Below, in pieces: positions 12,101 to 20,407 of a stretch of DNA of 64,000 nucleotides; position 1 is the first letter of the stretch; each line of letters starts with the position of its first letter. The notes beneath the pieces were generated by a model. The model ran no database searches. It was not told the origin of the DNA and was given only the letters and a program-made list of their open reading frames with translations. Origin of the DNA: Spirometra erinaceieuropaei (lineage: Eukaryota; Platyhelminthes; Cestoda; Diphyllobothriidea; Diphyllobothriidae); contig CACRXP010000067.1 in the NCBI GenBank assembly GCA_902702965.1, forward strand, positions 673,616 to 737,615, in the 5' to 3' direction. A program made the translations under genes and the position numbers.

Positions 12101-15100
12101 TGTCCCAATGTGCTTGCTTATTAGGCACTGTTTCGCCTGATGGGCTGTATGTATACTAACAAAGGGCAGAAGATAGGCCAGAAGTGTCTGAGTGTATGAC
12201 TGAGCACTTTGTCTTTCCTTTAGAAGCACCGATTGTTGCACAAAATAGAAAACTGCCCGAAACTATCATACTACCGCCTTCACATGATCGCCTACTGCCG
12301 TACCGGATTATTTACGCAGATCATGTCAGCAGGGGCAGTTCCAACCGTCCGGCCTATCCGAGAAAATCATCCTGTGTCAGTGATCTGTCCAGGTGCCGTT
12401 ATTCTTAGTCCAAGGAACCCAGTGCTGCCTGTGGTACCTCGTCCCGGGCGAAATCCGTTGAAGATTTCCGAGTTCTCACTCCAATCTGCAGTAGTGGACC
12501 AGACATGCAACACTCACATTCTGCATTCGGATCGATCTACTTTACCCCTCTGCCAATAAATCGCCGCTTGCATGAAGCTGATTCGCGTTTACGAAAAAGT
12601 TTACAAAACTGTGTGCTGCTAATTGGCTACAGCTAGGGTAAGGTGATACCGTACTAACAGCGCGGGTACTAGTCAAAAGCCTATACATACGTGTTTCGCC
12701 GATATTCTGCCGCTGCATGGCGCAGCTGCGAGGGGTTCGGCTCGTCAGTGGGTCTCCCAGCACTCCCCGTCTGTTTTCGGGTGGGTACTCCAATTTAGAA
12801 ATTGTCGCTTTTTAATTTCCTCTGAAATTATCAACGAACTTGGAGTAGATCAGGTTATTCAAGGTCTATAGGCTTAGACCGAGAATTTCGTGCATGAATA
12901 TTTGGGCCAAAGTCCATCAGCCACAGTGGGTAACTGTGTACTATACATTAACTGCTGACAGACAGCTAGTAGTATACTCTGGGGGTAAGGTGTCGACAGT
13001 TAATGAATATTACGCGGTTACCCGCGGTGGCTGATGGACTTTGGCCCAAATATTCATGCATGAAATTCGCGCTCAGAGCCTATATACCTTGCATAAACTG
13101 ATCTACCCCATGTTCGTAGATAATTTAATAGGAAATTAAAAAAAAACGACAACTTAGCTACATCCTTAACCTGGGAAATTTTAAGTAAATCGCTTTGACT
13201 TTGGCTCATGATATGGTCAACCGATCCTAATGTATGTAAACGTACTACTGACAGCTTTTCGACGGCTTGCGAATGTCACACAGCTAGTCCATTTAAGCTG
13301 ATGTGGAACGTTGGAGGGCCCATCGGTGAGCCGAACCCCTCATAGCTGCGTCATAAAGCGGCAAAATGTCAGAGAAAAGCGTGTTAGGAGTGTGCTGAGA
13401 CAATCAACATTTCCATATTACAGGCCAGCTGTTTGCGGTTTGTGCATATCACCCGGCAATTCCGCTTAAGCCGACAGATTTCAGCCTCAAACATTCAAAT
13501 GGACTTTTGGGTCGAACCTATGTGCAAGACGAACTGTTTCACGCGCACACAGCAATCCTTTGGGAAGTAATATTTATATCAAAATCCACAGATGAAGGGA
13601 GCAAAACTGAGGGGAATGCTCTACCCCAAGTCCTAGAAGACGTCTGAGCGGGTGCTTAATTCGTTTGAGAAGAAGCAAAAACAATACACAATACGTTTTA
13701 CTAAAATTCGCTTGAACAACTGATGCCCAAATCTGTAGTTTACCAGACCTGGCTTCGCATGGCGGGCTTAAGTCACCATAAATGTAAGAACGGTATAAAA
13801 TTGGACTAAAAATATATCAGTTCGGCTTCAGTGGTGTATTTCCAGCTTTTGCCGCCAATGTTGGTTCTTCTGCAGGAAAATTACACCTAAGACAAGGGCT
13901 TCCACTAACCATAACTTACGTCCTAACTTCCGATACCAACTGAATGAGACATCTGATTTGGAGGGCGATACCTGTGTGCCATACAAGTCTATTGAATTTA
14001 AACCCCTATGGTGAAATATACCATCTTCATTTCCATGTGAAGGTTCAAAAACGGTAACGGAATCTTTATCAGCGAACCTTGGGAGGCTGTAGGGCCGTAA
14101 AAACCGGTTTCCCGCCAGCAGCTAACGTCATAGGTGCGTAACAGTCAAATGACGGCTCGATAATGATCACTTCATCTCCGGGGTCGACGACAGCGTAGAA
14201 TGCGGCAGAAAGACATCCGTAGGCACCGGCAGAAATGAGAATTTCAGTCAGGGGGTTGATCTCGCGCGATGAGGAGAAAGTGGTCGCCTCCAAGTGCGGA
14301 GGACAAGGTCCGGATACAGCAGCGTTATGGCGAGTGAGGGGTGTGTAGACCTTGGAGAGCATCTCAACAAGCGCAACCTGGCCCTGTTTAAATATCACAT
14401 GAAACTGGTTACTTAAGTCAATACAGTAGGTCTTCGTGTTCTTATCTCGGGTGAGGAAACGAACGTAATCGGTGATTTGTTGTTTGTGCGTTTGTTTCAA
14501 ACAGTTGGTTGGGTGGGTAATTTGGCCTTTCCCGGTGGGGCCTCGTAACCCGGTTGGCCAGAGCGTTAGCTGTACTAAAGCCTTCTCCTTGCTGTCGTGG
14601 GTTCGAATCCCACCGATACGTCGGGTTTTTCATAATTGAGTCAATATGAACAAGTCAATATCTGCCAAAACATTTATGAATTACGTGAGCCTGGTAGTCA
14701 TCTGGTGGATTCAGCATGGATCACTTAGAAAATCCTGCTTGGGCAGTCAGTTTACTACATCAGATTTGGTGGATTTTAAACATTTCAGTAGGCTGGGTCG
14801 GTAACTTGACCCAAACGTGATTAAATCCACGTCTTCCGGTGGGGCCTCGTAGCTCAGGTGGCTAGAGCGTTGGCTGTACTAAAGCCTTCCCCTTGCTGTC
14901 GTGGGTTCGAATCTCACCGAGGCGAGTTTATCACATTTGGGTCAATATGGATTAAACAGTTACGGCAGGGGCCAGATCTCACTCAAGGCAGTAAATAAGT
15001 GTCCCTATTTGGCTCGTGAACTCCAGTTGCAGACAGTGAGAAGAAGCTGCCTCCAATCCAAAAGATGTCACTTACGATGGTGGCGTTCATACCAACCCCG

Positions 15101-18100
15101 CGCAAGATGGGGCAAACATGATCCATGGTCCACGTCACGGGACGACATCGCATGTCTCAACAGGTGTGTACCGCTCCTCTACAGCAAGAGCGCCCTTAAC
15201 GGTCGCCTTGTATGGAGAACTGTGAAGAGGACACCTTAGTCTAATAAAGACTGGTAACCCACTTAGTTACTTGGAATGTTCGAGAATAAATACATACCTA
15301 TCAGTGATGCTCCCTCGACATTCTGATACTTTTTTAGTTTATTTGATAAGGATGATAGGCAAAGCCTTTGAAAACCCTATTGATTGCATGTCAACTCGTT
15401 AGAAATAACTGTACACGAACAATGAAAATATTCGCTATAGAAATAGTACTTGATTCATTTGAGTAGCATTGTTACAGAGAAAAAATATGTTGGGAACCGG
15501 AGTATTTAGCTCAGATTCAGACTGTCGAGGGAAAACAGGGGACACAAATAATCATCCAAGCGTTTCTTGAAGAGTTGCAGGGATGTCGCCTCCACGACTG
15601 CATCTAGAAATAGCGTCCTCGTTGTTCTCAGTATTCTTTACTTTATTTCTTTTAGAAACTACCTTACATCTAGCAAAAAGCGACCAAGAGATGGTAGGAA
15701 TTTAAACGTAATAAAAGCTGAATGAAGCTTTAGTGTTACCTGACTTCTTGCCTCCTGGTGTGCGGCCGGATCAGATTCCTCATCAGCGGTCTTTCGAAGG
15801 CTCTCTAGGACGTGCGCTCTCGGTAGGAAGTCAGGGAACCCCTAAGATACAAAATATGATCACAAGTCATTTATTAATAGTAGGCAGACAGTATGGTTTC
15901 GGTTTCAGACTCGAAAACGATAGGACGAAATGGATTGGATAGCCAATGTTGAAAATTTAGTGTTGTGGTGATGCTACTACCAACAGTCAAGTAACATATG
16001 TTTATGTAATTTATTAACTTTGGACCACGTCGCACACCGCTGCTCGCATTCTTCACGATATCTGCAGACTAAAAAAATGTTACGTCTTTTTCCTGTATCT
16101 TAGGTGTGCTGCAACTGTCTGCTGCATTTATTCAACAAACCGTGTTCATGTGTCTCTTAATTCTGTTAACGCATGACATTCGTACAGCTTCTGTTATTCC
16201 CCTTGAATTTCTTTCATGTTACTTCCTGTCCATTTGCTGCATAAACTTCCTCTGCATGTAACCAATAGGGATTTCAAAGGGGCACACCTACTTTCCCTGA
16301 AATACACTGATGCTGATACTGAAAGGCAATTAAGTATCCTAGTTTGACAAGTTAACAAAGTGTGCTAGGTATAAGTGGGCGATTTCACAACAATGACATT
16401 TTGGGCTCCAATAACACTTTCAAAAACGGCTGGACCCAACTGGCACTGATGACGGGCTCTACTTGGTCGGAAAAGTTGAACTTTTTCGAGCATGTGTTTT
16501 CCCAACTGCCCAATGGGGAAACGCCTTCAACGCCAAAACTCCCTTTTCGGCGCATTTTCGGGAACCTGGGGACAATCGAAAATGCAGGCATATACGCACG
16601 TAACTCGAAAGCCCAGATGCACCTGATGCTTCGTTGATCTAGGAGTTATATACAATGTGTGACCTAACTCATGAAATGTGTCGAAATTTATGAATGATTG
16701 CCAATCACTCGCAAACCGACACCATTTCATGAGTCAAATGTCTATGTTAACTAAGTACAAGTTTAAAGGAATCAAAAACATAAAAGAAATATTATAGGCA
16801 GTGTTGCGTTGTTTAGAAATGTCGATTTGTTTTTAAAAGAGCAATATCCCTAAAACGTCGGAAATGGCTCTAATCAAGTAAAGTTCATTTTAAGATGTAT
16901 AGAATGTATTCTCGTACCAAACACGTAGTAAATATGAAAGTAAACATAAAACCACGTCTAATAACATCTAAATATCGTTTAATAAATAGTTTGACTTCAT
17001 ATATGACGGTTTGGCAACTGCCTACATTCTGGGTGTGGATTCCAAAACAGTCTTGCAGTGTTTCATAATTTCACTAACGAGTTGAGGTTAAATGAGAATG
17101 GGCTCAACATGAGAAGCATGATTTTGCTTGATGTCGCCCATGGGGACGCCGTAGGATCAAGTTTTCAAAAGGTGACATGCCATGAGGCCGGTGGGTGCCT
17201 AATAAATTTAAATAGAACTGACAGGCGTGATCGTAAACATACCATTTTGTGTTTATAGAGAGAACTTTTCCCCCGTTATCTACCAAACTTTCAAGACCTG
17301 CAAAGCACTACAGTGTGGAGACACTTTCTTCTGCTCAAGCTGAACAGCCGGCATGGCATGTGTTACCCATCATACATGCACAGCCAAGATTGAATGACTA
17401 CCTTTGCTAACAAACTGATTGGCAAGTTGCAAACTACTTGTGGGACTATAATTGGAAATTGCACCAATTATTATGAGTGCCAAACGGTGTTTTCTGCAGG
17501 AGGGCGAAAGCAATCCCCAAGATAAAACGGGAGGATGCCAATATTAGCACTAGGATATCACGTGTTCGTCGGCAATGCCATGCGCCAAAACACGCCTTTA
17601 ACTCTCCTATTGAAATTCAGCGAAAAACACTGGGAGGGACCAAGGCACGTGACTTTGGCTGACAGTAGGAAATAGGAAAATGCTTCAGGGAAACATTATC
17701 CATGTGTTAGTGGAACTGGTAAAAGGGAACTCTGACCAGTTAAGGGTAGATTTTCCTAACAGCGATATTTCTGGCTCAACATCCACTGTGAACTGAAAGA
17801 TTCACATCAACAATGGTCGTTACAGACTCTTTCGTCTTTGTGGGTTACATATCCCGATTATTACCCGCTCGGCACATTGGAGAAAGCCGCGAAGACTCTA
17901 GACCGTACACCGACAGTCCGACCGTCGCATACAACGAGGTCCATCGTGTGCCCCTTAGCAGGGTGGGGAGGGTAGACTTGCACAGCATCTACCGCACTCT
18001 GTCTTCTCCCATCCACCTGCCTCCGGCGACAAGCCAATGTGAAGGAGATCCGGGCCGCGGTGACTGAAACAGTTAAACAGCCTGTTTAAGCGTGTCACAC

Positions 18101-19646
18101 ACGCCTGGTTTGCCCACGATGGACTAGGTTTGTGGGCGAACAAGGAGTGGTTCGTATCCACACTGGAAGGAGCCATTGCAGCCTAACTGTCTGTCTTGAT
18201 AGGGGGGCCGAGGTAGCCAGTCGGTCGGCCGCCCTTCAAGTCACGGCTTTTAGCGTACCGTGGTAGGTTAATAGTTGGTCAATGGCAATGGCGACGGTGT
18301 CCCCAGAGCACCAGTCCACTGTGTGAGCCGATCATCCATCTCATGCAGGAGTCTGTTGTAGGTGGCCGGCGTGGCTTGAGCCTCCACATAGGCGTGCCAC
18401 CCCGAATAATGCATGCCATGCTCTAATCCGACTCCCGTGTGGAACCGGAGCTCTTCCTAAGTGGTCTGTTGTAGGGGGACCGTAACCTGACCCACAAACG
18501 AAAGGCGTAGACAAACGCCACTTCTGTGTGCCTGACAAGTGTGAGCCCCTGACTCAATGTTCAAAGGGCCTGGACTTTAGCAAGCGCGGGAATCGATGAC
18601 GACGGCAGATAAGCCAGTAATTGTGACTCCAGTCTCAACCAATGTGGGATATGGTTAGAGGTGCGCTAGGCAATAGCCATTTCTGGCTTATTAGCCGTCG
18701 TCAGCCAGTCATACCCAACCCCCCAGTGTGGAACACCCGAGGCTCGAACTCGCGACCTGTTAGTTAGAAGTCCACGCCTCTAACAACTGGCCACGAGCCC
18801 GTTGCCCTGTCGGTTTCGATCATGAATATACAATGGTGTTCCAAATTTCGAGGTTGGGTATGACTGGCTGACGACAGCTAGTAAGCCAGAAATGGCCACC
18901 CCAGTCTCGCTTGTCTTTGTGGGTAATAGCATACTGCCGTTGTGAGGCTGCTGGTTGGGCTCGAGAGAGAGACCGTAAGGCACAAAGGAACGAGTGAGTT
19001 CCGTAAGAACGATCGGTGAGCAACCCCTACCATTAGAGGTGCACTTTTGGTTTTGGTTCCGAGATTGATCCACAAATGTGTTTAACTCTATACTGAAAAT
19101 TATTTTCCATCGACGTCCATAACGCGGAGAAGATACCTCTCAACAAATTGAAAAAACCATTTGGAGTGTAATTTTTACGTGCAACTATAGATTAGTCCTG
19201 CAACTATTGGTAATTTGGTAATTTTTATATATGGTCATAGAAAAAACGCTATGTCCGTTGTTTGATTTTTATCTATACTTTAGTCAATACTTGTGCAGGG
19301 AAAGAAACCAAATAACACCAATAGACATGATCGCAAGTCGCTTACCTGCCCTAAGTTAAGGGGTTTATACTTCGCAATCTTCTCGCCCATTGAGACCCTA
19401 AAACATAATTGATCGGCAAAAATAAGGAGTCTAGAGTGGGCGTTGTTTCATGGGTGTACTTTTATGTGATCGTCTTACGAATACGAAAACCAAGATCAGG
19501 GCTGACGTAGTTAATAACTTAGAGAGAATTATCCAAGCAGCTTTGCTTCAAAAATGAATATTTCTAGAAAGCACTCACCATATACTCGGTTTCTGACTCA
19601 ATGTACGTTCAGCGGGCAGAGGTGGAGGAGGCATTGACGTAGCCAT
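2954..19646 (-). CDS. Kynurenine aminotransferase-like gene (KYAT1/KYAT3 family), eight exons, 3' end outside window
   Basis: This encodes a fold-type I PLP enzyme that transaminates L-kynurenine with a 2-oxo acid to give kynurenic acid; family members also act as cysteine-S-conjugate beta-lyases and glutamine transaminases. Eight exons total 1120 nt (about 373 residues) and every junction agrees in codon phase. Family landmarks run in order: NLGQ-GFPDF, GDEVIIIEPSFDCYAPM, the PLP-binding NTPNNPLGK, ISDEVYEW (Asp and Tyr contacts), and SAGKTFNITGWK, whose Lys (about residue 273 from my start) is the Schiff-base lysine. The substrate-binding Arg near the C-terminus, about residue 398 in the human enzyme, would fall in exons to the left of the window. 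Introns run from 181 bases to about 3.5 kb and are full of repeats. The N-terminus could be cytosolic or longer (mitochondrial) if further 5' exons exist. KYAT1 versus KYAT3 cannot be decided here. Confidence 0.88.
3160..3780. other. Intron 7, left part: low-complexity C/G-rich stretch
   Basis: The region holds several C or G homopolymer runs, for example near 3162-3178, 3243-3256 and 3496-3504, with frequent CCG/GGC. Open frames here are composition artefacts. No gene or recognisable transposon protein was seen from 3160 to about 4215. Confidence 0.5.
4216..4600 (+). mobile_element. tRNA-derived SINE, partial tandem copy
   Basis: The arrangement is SINE body (4216-4405), tRNA-like head (about 4423-4496), then body again (4497-4600). 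The head reads GGGCTCGTGGCCCGGTGAGT with A-box character, then the B-box-like CACGAGTTCGAGCC, ending GTGTTCCA. The central TTGACTTCTAA resembles the anticodon loop of tRNA-Arg(TCT). The body includes GCTAATAAGCCAGAAATGG and CTTGTCTTTGTCGGTAATA. Other copies are at 8813, 18666, 46744, 48117 and 48781. Confidence 0.7.
4895..5411 (-). pseudogene. RTE-type retrotransposon, 3' terminal fragment
   Basis: Minus-strand reading gives DERKLEVFDHHCLRTILRVK followed by FTDFVSNETVRAHCDN and AIQERRLRWFKHV. This closely resembles the C-terminus of the longer RTE element at 22620-22918 (DERKLEVFDHYCLRIILRVK). The 3' tail after the coding part also matches, for example CTGATCTGGCCGGCCTCGAT. Only the last 150 or so residues and the 3' tail remain, with frame breaks. 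This fits the 5' truncation usual in target-primed reverse transcription. Confidence 0.75.
5412..6060. other. Unassigned intronic sequence, possibly a retrotransposon leader
   Basis: This stretch adjoins the truncated RTE copy and has the moderately GC-rich, interrupted-frame look of a repeat. It has no recognisable protein motif. An untranslated leader of a non-LTR element is one possibility, but nothing here proves it. Confidence 0.3.
6225..6391 (-). CDS. Kynurenine aminotransferase exon 7, with the PLP lysine
   Basis: The acceptor is TTTTTGTGTTGTTGCAG. The first two bases complete a codon with the last base of exon 6 to give Ala, then SLPGMWDRTLTIGSAGK and TFNITGWKTGWTIGP follow. The Lys of SAGK forms the internal aldimine with PLP, and the Lys of GWK is a conserved cofactor-phosphate contact. 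It ends in phase 0 at SCPTPLQ before GTAGGC. This is the most conserved exon of the gene. Confidence 0.92.
6894..7604. repeat. Penelope-type end flanked by inverted repeats
   Basis: Bases 6894-6952 (containing CCATATGGTTAGCTTTATTA and GGTTTGGTCTGGTAGCCCCA) are the approximate reverse complement of 7545-7604 (containing AAGCTAACCATATGGCATTA and GGGGCTGCAGAACCAAACC). Between them are four degenerate units of about 105-125 bases, each starting CAGCGA (7024, 7142, 7264, 7369), and then the hammerhead-like motif at 7388-7428. The layout suits a pseudo-LTR region of a Penelope-like element. Confidence 0.55.
7388..7430 (+). ncRNA. Small hammerhead-ribozyme-like motif, copy 1
   Basis: The core CTGATGA is at 7395-7401 and a perfect six-pair stem II at 7403-7420 (GGATTC / GAATCC, loop AAGTGA). 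GAAAC at 7421-7425 runs straight into the cleavage triplet GTC at 7426-7428, leaving no room for stem III. Stem I is poor here: upstream ACTGTCT does not pair cleanly with downstream CGGTGAA. The core is intact, so activity is possible but less likely than for the copy at 10286. Confidence 0.65.
7630..8320. other. Intron 6 stretch without a recognisable gene
   Basis: Several open frames overlap here, but none carries a motif I recognise. There are C-rich runs near 7660 and 8036. It may be the interior of the element whose end lies at 6894-7604, which is unproven. Confidence 0.3.
8325..8784. mobile_element. MITE, right half copy
   Basis: The segment matches the right half of the 0.9-1.0 kb MITE family, including the internal ATTTTCCGTACATGGAAAAT block and the terminal TTTTATGAGAACATTTCTACTG, followed by TA at 8785-8786. 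The left half is missing. Confidence 0.65.
8813..9066 (+). mobile_element. tRNA-derived SINE, partial copy
   Basis: The copy starts within the tRNA-like head at GTGGACTTCTAACTATCAGG and continues through the B-box-like GTGAGTTCGAGCC. The body follows (CCAGAAATAGCCACTCCAGT, CTTTGTCGGTAATAACATTC) and ends CGCCCCCTACCATT. The 5' part of the head is lost. Confidence 0.7.
9141..9261 (-). CDS. Kynurenine aminotransferase exon 6
   Basis: After an acceptor ending CTTGTAG the exon reads VFTLGELQKIADLCIRHN, then LICISDEVYEWIIFPPNKHT and KI plus one base before a GTGAGC donor. The Asp of SDEVY contacts the PLP pyridine nitrogen and the Tyr its O3' in this family. It joins exon 5 (..NNPLGK) in phase 0 and exon 7 in phase 1, exactly as the protein family requires. 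Confidence 0.9.
9708..9917 (+). pseudogene. Penelope-like reverse transcriptase fragment with motif A
   Basis: The reading runs KGTPTYGLAKWLFQRLKFLT, about 24 residues further LEKLKGVSLLPSDG, then MVSFDVTSLFTSCPQDLAV and a stop. The blocks 'KGTPTYGLAKWL' and 'SFDVxSLFTS' (palm motif A with the first catalytic Asp) are characteristic of Penelope-like elements. About 70 residues survive. Directly downstream is the ribozyme-bearing end of the same type of element, so the middle and 3' part of the coding region, including the catalytic DD motif, has been deleted. The strand is opposite to the host gene in whose intron it sits. Confidence 0.8.
9921..10420 (+). repeat. Penelope-like pseudo-LTR with TATA-like box and ribozyme
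   Basis: The stretch between the reverse transcriptase remnant and about 10420 is non-coding. It contains TATAAATA at 10241-10248, roughly 40 bases before the hammerhead motif at 10286-10327. The 3' flank CAGCGATCGCATCTTCGTCT is shared with the copies at 7443, 54200 (reverse) and 62669, which defines a common terminal region. Confidence 0.6.
10286..10327 (+). ncRNA. Small hammerhead ribozyme lacking stem III (Penelope-associated)
   Basis: All conserved core positions are present. Stem I is GTCT (10286-10289) with AGAC (10324-10327), and the core is CTGATGA (10290-10296). Stem II is GGATTC (10298-10303) with GAATCC (10310-10315) around loop GAGTGA. GAAAC (10316-10320) is followed immediately by the cleavage triplet GTC (10321-10323). 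Stem III has no loop: ACGT is self-complementary, so two molecules could form it together. Such small variants tied to Penelope-like elements are known and have been reported to cleave as dimers. Cleavage would be predicted after C10323. This is the best preserved of four copies in the window. Confidence 0.82.
10680..11008. mobile_element. MITE, right half copy
   Basis: The sequence matches the right part of the full copy at 54627-55619: TAATTATCTACCGAATAA, AATATAATTGGATTTTTAGG, then the terminal CATTTCATGAGTTAGCCCAC and CTACTG ending at 11008. The next two bases are CA, a possible decayed TA duplication. Confidence 0.7.
11464..11580 (-). CDS. Kynurenine aminotransferase exon 5
   Basis: This 117-base, 39-codon exon is phase 0 at both ends. 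The acceptor is CTTGTTCTTCCTCATTTTCAG and the donor GTAAGC. It reads TKDHCSSGDWSLDFADLESK, then ITKRTKVLVLNTPNNPLGK. The Asn of NTPNNP is the conserved PLP-contacting residue. Confidence 0.9.
12690..13380. repeat. Nested fold-back repeat
   Basis: The inner arms at 12800-12959 and 12991-13152 are reverse complements over about 160 bases at roughly 80 percent identity by eye. They include an exact block TGAATATTTGGGCCAAAGTC. The spacer is only about 31 bases. An outer pair at 12690-12760 and 13316-13380 shares GAGGGGTTCGGCTC and is also inverted. There is no coding content; this is probably a fold-back MITE in intron 4. Confidence 0.75.
14078..14383 (-). CDS. Kynurenine aminotransferase exon 4
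   Basis: The 306-base exon is phase 0 at both ends. It starts GQVALVEMLSKVY, corresponding to the 'GHPRLVQALSKLY' block of family members. It continues through ISAGAYGCLSAAFYAVVDPG and DEVIIIEPSFDCYAPMTLAA, ending ..TALQPPK. The donor GTTCGC has the invariant GT but otherwise poor agreement. A 17-residue stretch after TPLTRHN is less conserved than the rest. Confidence 0.9.
14539..14619 (+). repeat. tRNA-like SINE head, copy 1
   Basis: The A-box region GTAACCCGGTTGGCCAGAGC and the exact B box GGTTCGAATCC are visible. The anticodon arm is poorly formed and the acceptor stem does not close in this copy (GCCTCG against CGATAC). It is therefore a tRNA-derived repeat rather than a tRNA gene. The downstream phrase TTGAGTCAATATG is shared with copy 2. 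Confidence 0.65.
14844..14923 (+). repeat. tRNA-like SINE head, copy 2
   Basis: Here the acceptor stem closes (GCCTCG / CGAGGC) and the D arm is good (GCTC..GAGC), with B box GGTTCGAATCT. The anticodon stem pairs for only three or four bases, and about 15 extra bases sit in the variable region. The flanking match with copy 1 and the weak anticodon arm argue for a SINE. An unusual tRNA is a less likely alternative. Confidence 0.6.
15740..15841 (-). CDS. Kynurenine aminotransferase exon 3
   Basis: This 34-codon exon is phase 0 at both ends. The acceptor is TTTTGTATCTTAG and the donor GTAACA. It reads GFPDFLPRAHVLESLRKTAD and then EESDPAAHQEARSQ. GFPDF is the hallmark that follows NLGQ in this aminotransferase subgroup, supplied by exon 2. 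The tail HQEARSQ stands where relatives have NQYTR.F and is divergent. Confidence 0.85.
16650..17060. repeat. Degenerate interspersed repeat, copy 1 of 2
   Basis: Shared blocks with 45190-45560 include CGAAATTTATGAATGAT / CGAAATTTACGAATGAT, CGCAAACCGACACCA / TGCAAACCGACACCA, and TTTGGCAACTGCCTACATTCTGGG / TTTGTCAACAGCCTGGATGCTGAG. Identity is moderate and no coding capacity is visible. Confidence 0.5.
17945..18260. repeat. GC-rich interspersed repeat
   Basis: Phrases such as GACTTGCACAGCATCTACCG, CGTGTCACACACGCCTGGTT and GCCCTTCAAGTCACGGCTTT recur with changes at 57070-57360, 59775-60200 and 62040-62280. Open frames across it are non-genic. The family is unnamed to me. Confidence 0.5.
18597..19036. 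mobile_element. tRNA-derived SINE cluster in inverted arrangement
   Basis: There is a short plus fragment (18597-18640), a minus copy (18666-18833) with its tRNA-like head reading GCTCGAACTCGCGACCTG, and a plus copy (18836-19036) ending AGCAACCCCTACCATTA. The opposed copies make the region palindromic. Confidence 0.7.
19346..19397 (-). CDS. Kynurenine aminotransferase exon 2 (52 bases)
   Basis: This very short exon lies between an acceptor TTATGTTTTAG and a GTAAGC donor. Its first base completes a Trp codon begun by exon 1, then it reads VSMGEKIAKYKPLNLGQ and ends in phase 0. NLGQ continues directly into GFPDF of exon 3. The short length hides it from simple searches; family order, splice sites and phase together support it. 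Confidence 0.82.
19579..19646 (-). CDS. Kynurenine aminotransferase exon 1, likely start codon
   Basis: The exon reads MATSMPPPPLPAERTLSQKP then SI plus TG before a GTGAGT donor. The split TG|G codon gives Trp, matching the conserved 'VW' ahead of the first helix in the family. The start is the only in-frame ATG upstream of the conserved part that I can place. CTTTTAG lies just 5' of GTGATGG and could be an acceptor, so an upstream untranslated or leader exon is possible. Confidence 0.75.
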
Positions 19647-19793
19647 CACCTAAAAGCAAATAGAAAGTTAAACAGGGCATTGGGCCCTTCCCAAGGACTG
19701 TAGAGTCCTTCAAGGTTCCATTCTATCTCCTTGCGTTTTCTCCCTCCACACCGACGATCTAAGATCCCCTAACGACCGTCTTTTGCTTAAGTA

Positions 19794-20407
19794 TGCTGCT
19801 GATTTGGTTGTTGGACACCCTCTCAAAAGTCAGACACACCGCCAGTCTCCAAAGATGGCCTAAACCATGTCCTAGTATGGTCGGAGGAAAATGGTCACCT
19901 AATGAATAATCAAAAATCGGCTCAGTGTATTTTCCGACTGCGGCCCTCTCCTAGTCCTGAATCCTCTGACATTCTTCCTAACGAGGTTTCATCTTTCGGA
20001 TACCTAACGAGGTATCCTCTTTCAGGTACTTTGGCATTACTTTGTCATCAAATTTTTCATTTTTCCTCCATATTGAGTCCCTATTTTCCAAAGTTGTAAC
20101 GTAAACGACGAATGTACTAAAGAAGTTTACGAACTTTGGAAAATAGGGACTCAATATGAAGGAAAAATGAAAAATTTGATGACAAAGTAATGCCAAAGTA
20201 CCTGAAAGAGGATACCTCGTTAGGAAGGATGTCAGAGGATTCAGGACTAGGAGAGGGTCGCTGTCGGAAAATAGACTGAACCGATTTTTGATTATTCATT
20301 AGGAGACCATTTTCCTCCGACCATACTAGGACATGGTTTAGACCATCTTTGGAGACTGGAGGTGTGTCTGACTTTTGAGAGGGTGTCCTAACAACCAAAT
20401 CAGCAGC
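19794..20407. repeat. CR1-derived hairpin with 0.3 kb arms
   Basis: The left arm (19794-20106) and right arm (20125-20407) are inverted copies at roughly 93-95 percent identity, separated by only 18 bases. The right arm, read on the minus strand, is a CR1-type reverse transcriptase C-terminal piece: LLMNNQKSVQSIFRQRPSP and, further on, FGITLSSNFSFFLHIES. The left arm has the same content plus a duplicated segment of about 27 bases near 19985-20010. It lies 5' of the aminotransferase gene. Confidence 0.85.

Larger units (their letters stand above)
15850..19340. other. Intron 2 of the aminotransferase gene
   Basis: It is mostly unassigned AT-rich sequence. It holds a degenerate repeat at 16650-17060 related to 45190-45560, a GC-rich repeat at 17945-18260 and SINE copies at 18597-19036. 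No further exon of the gene is needed here, because exons 2 and 3 join directly in phase and in family order. Confidence 0.55.

Noticed and set aside
14844..14923. A genuine tRNA gene
   Set aside because: The anticodon stem is too weak, extra bases sit in the variable region, and a diverged copy with shared flanks lies 305 bases away. A SINE is more likely.
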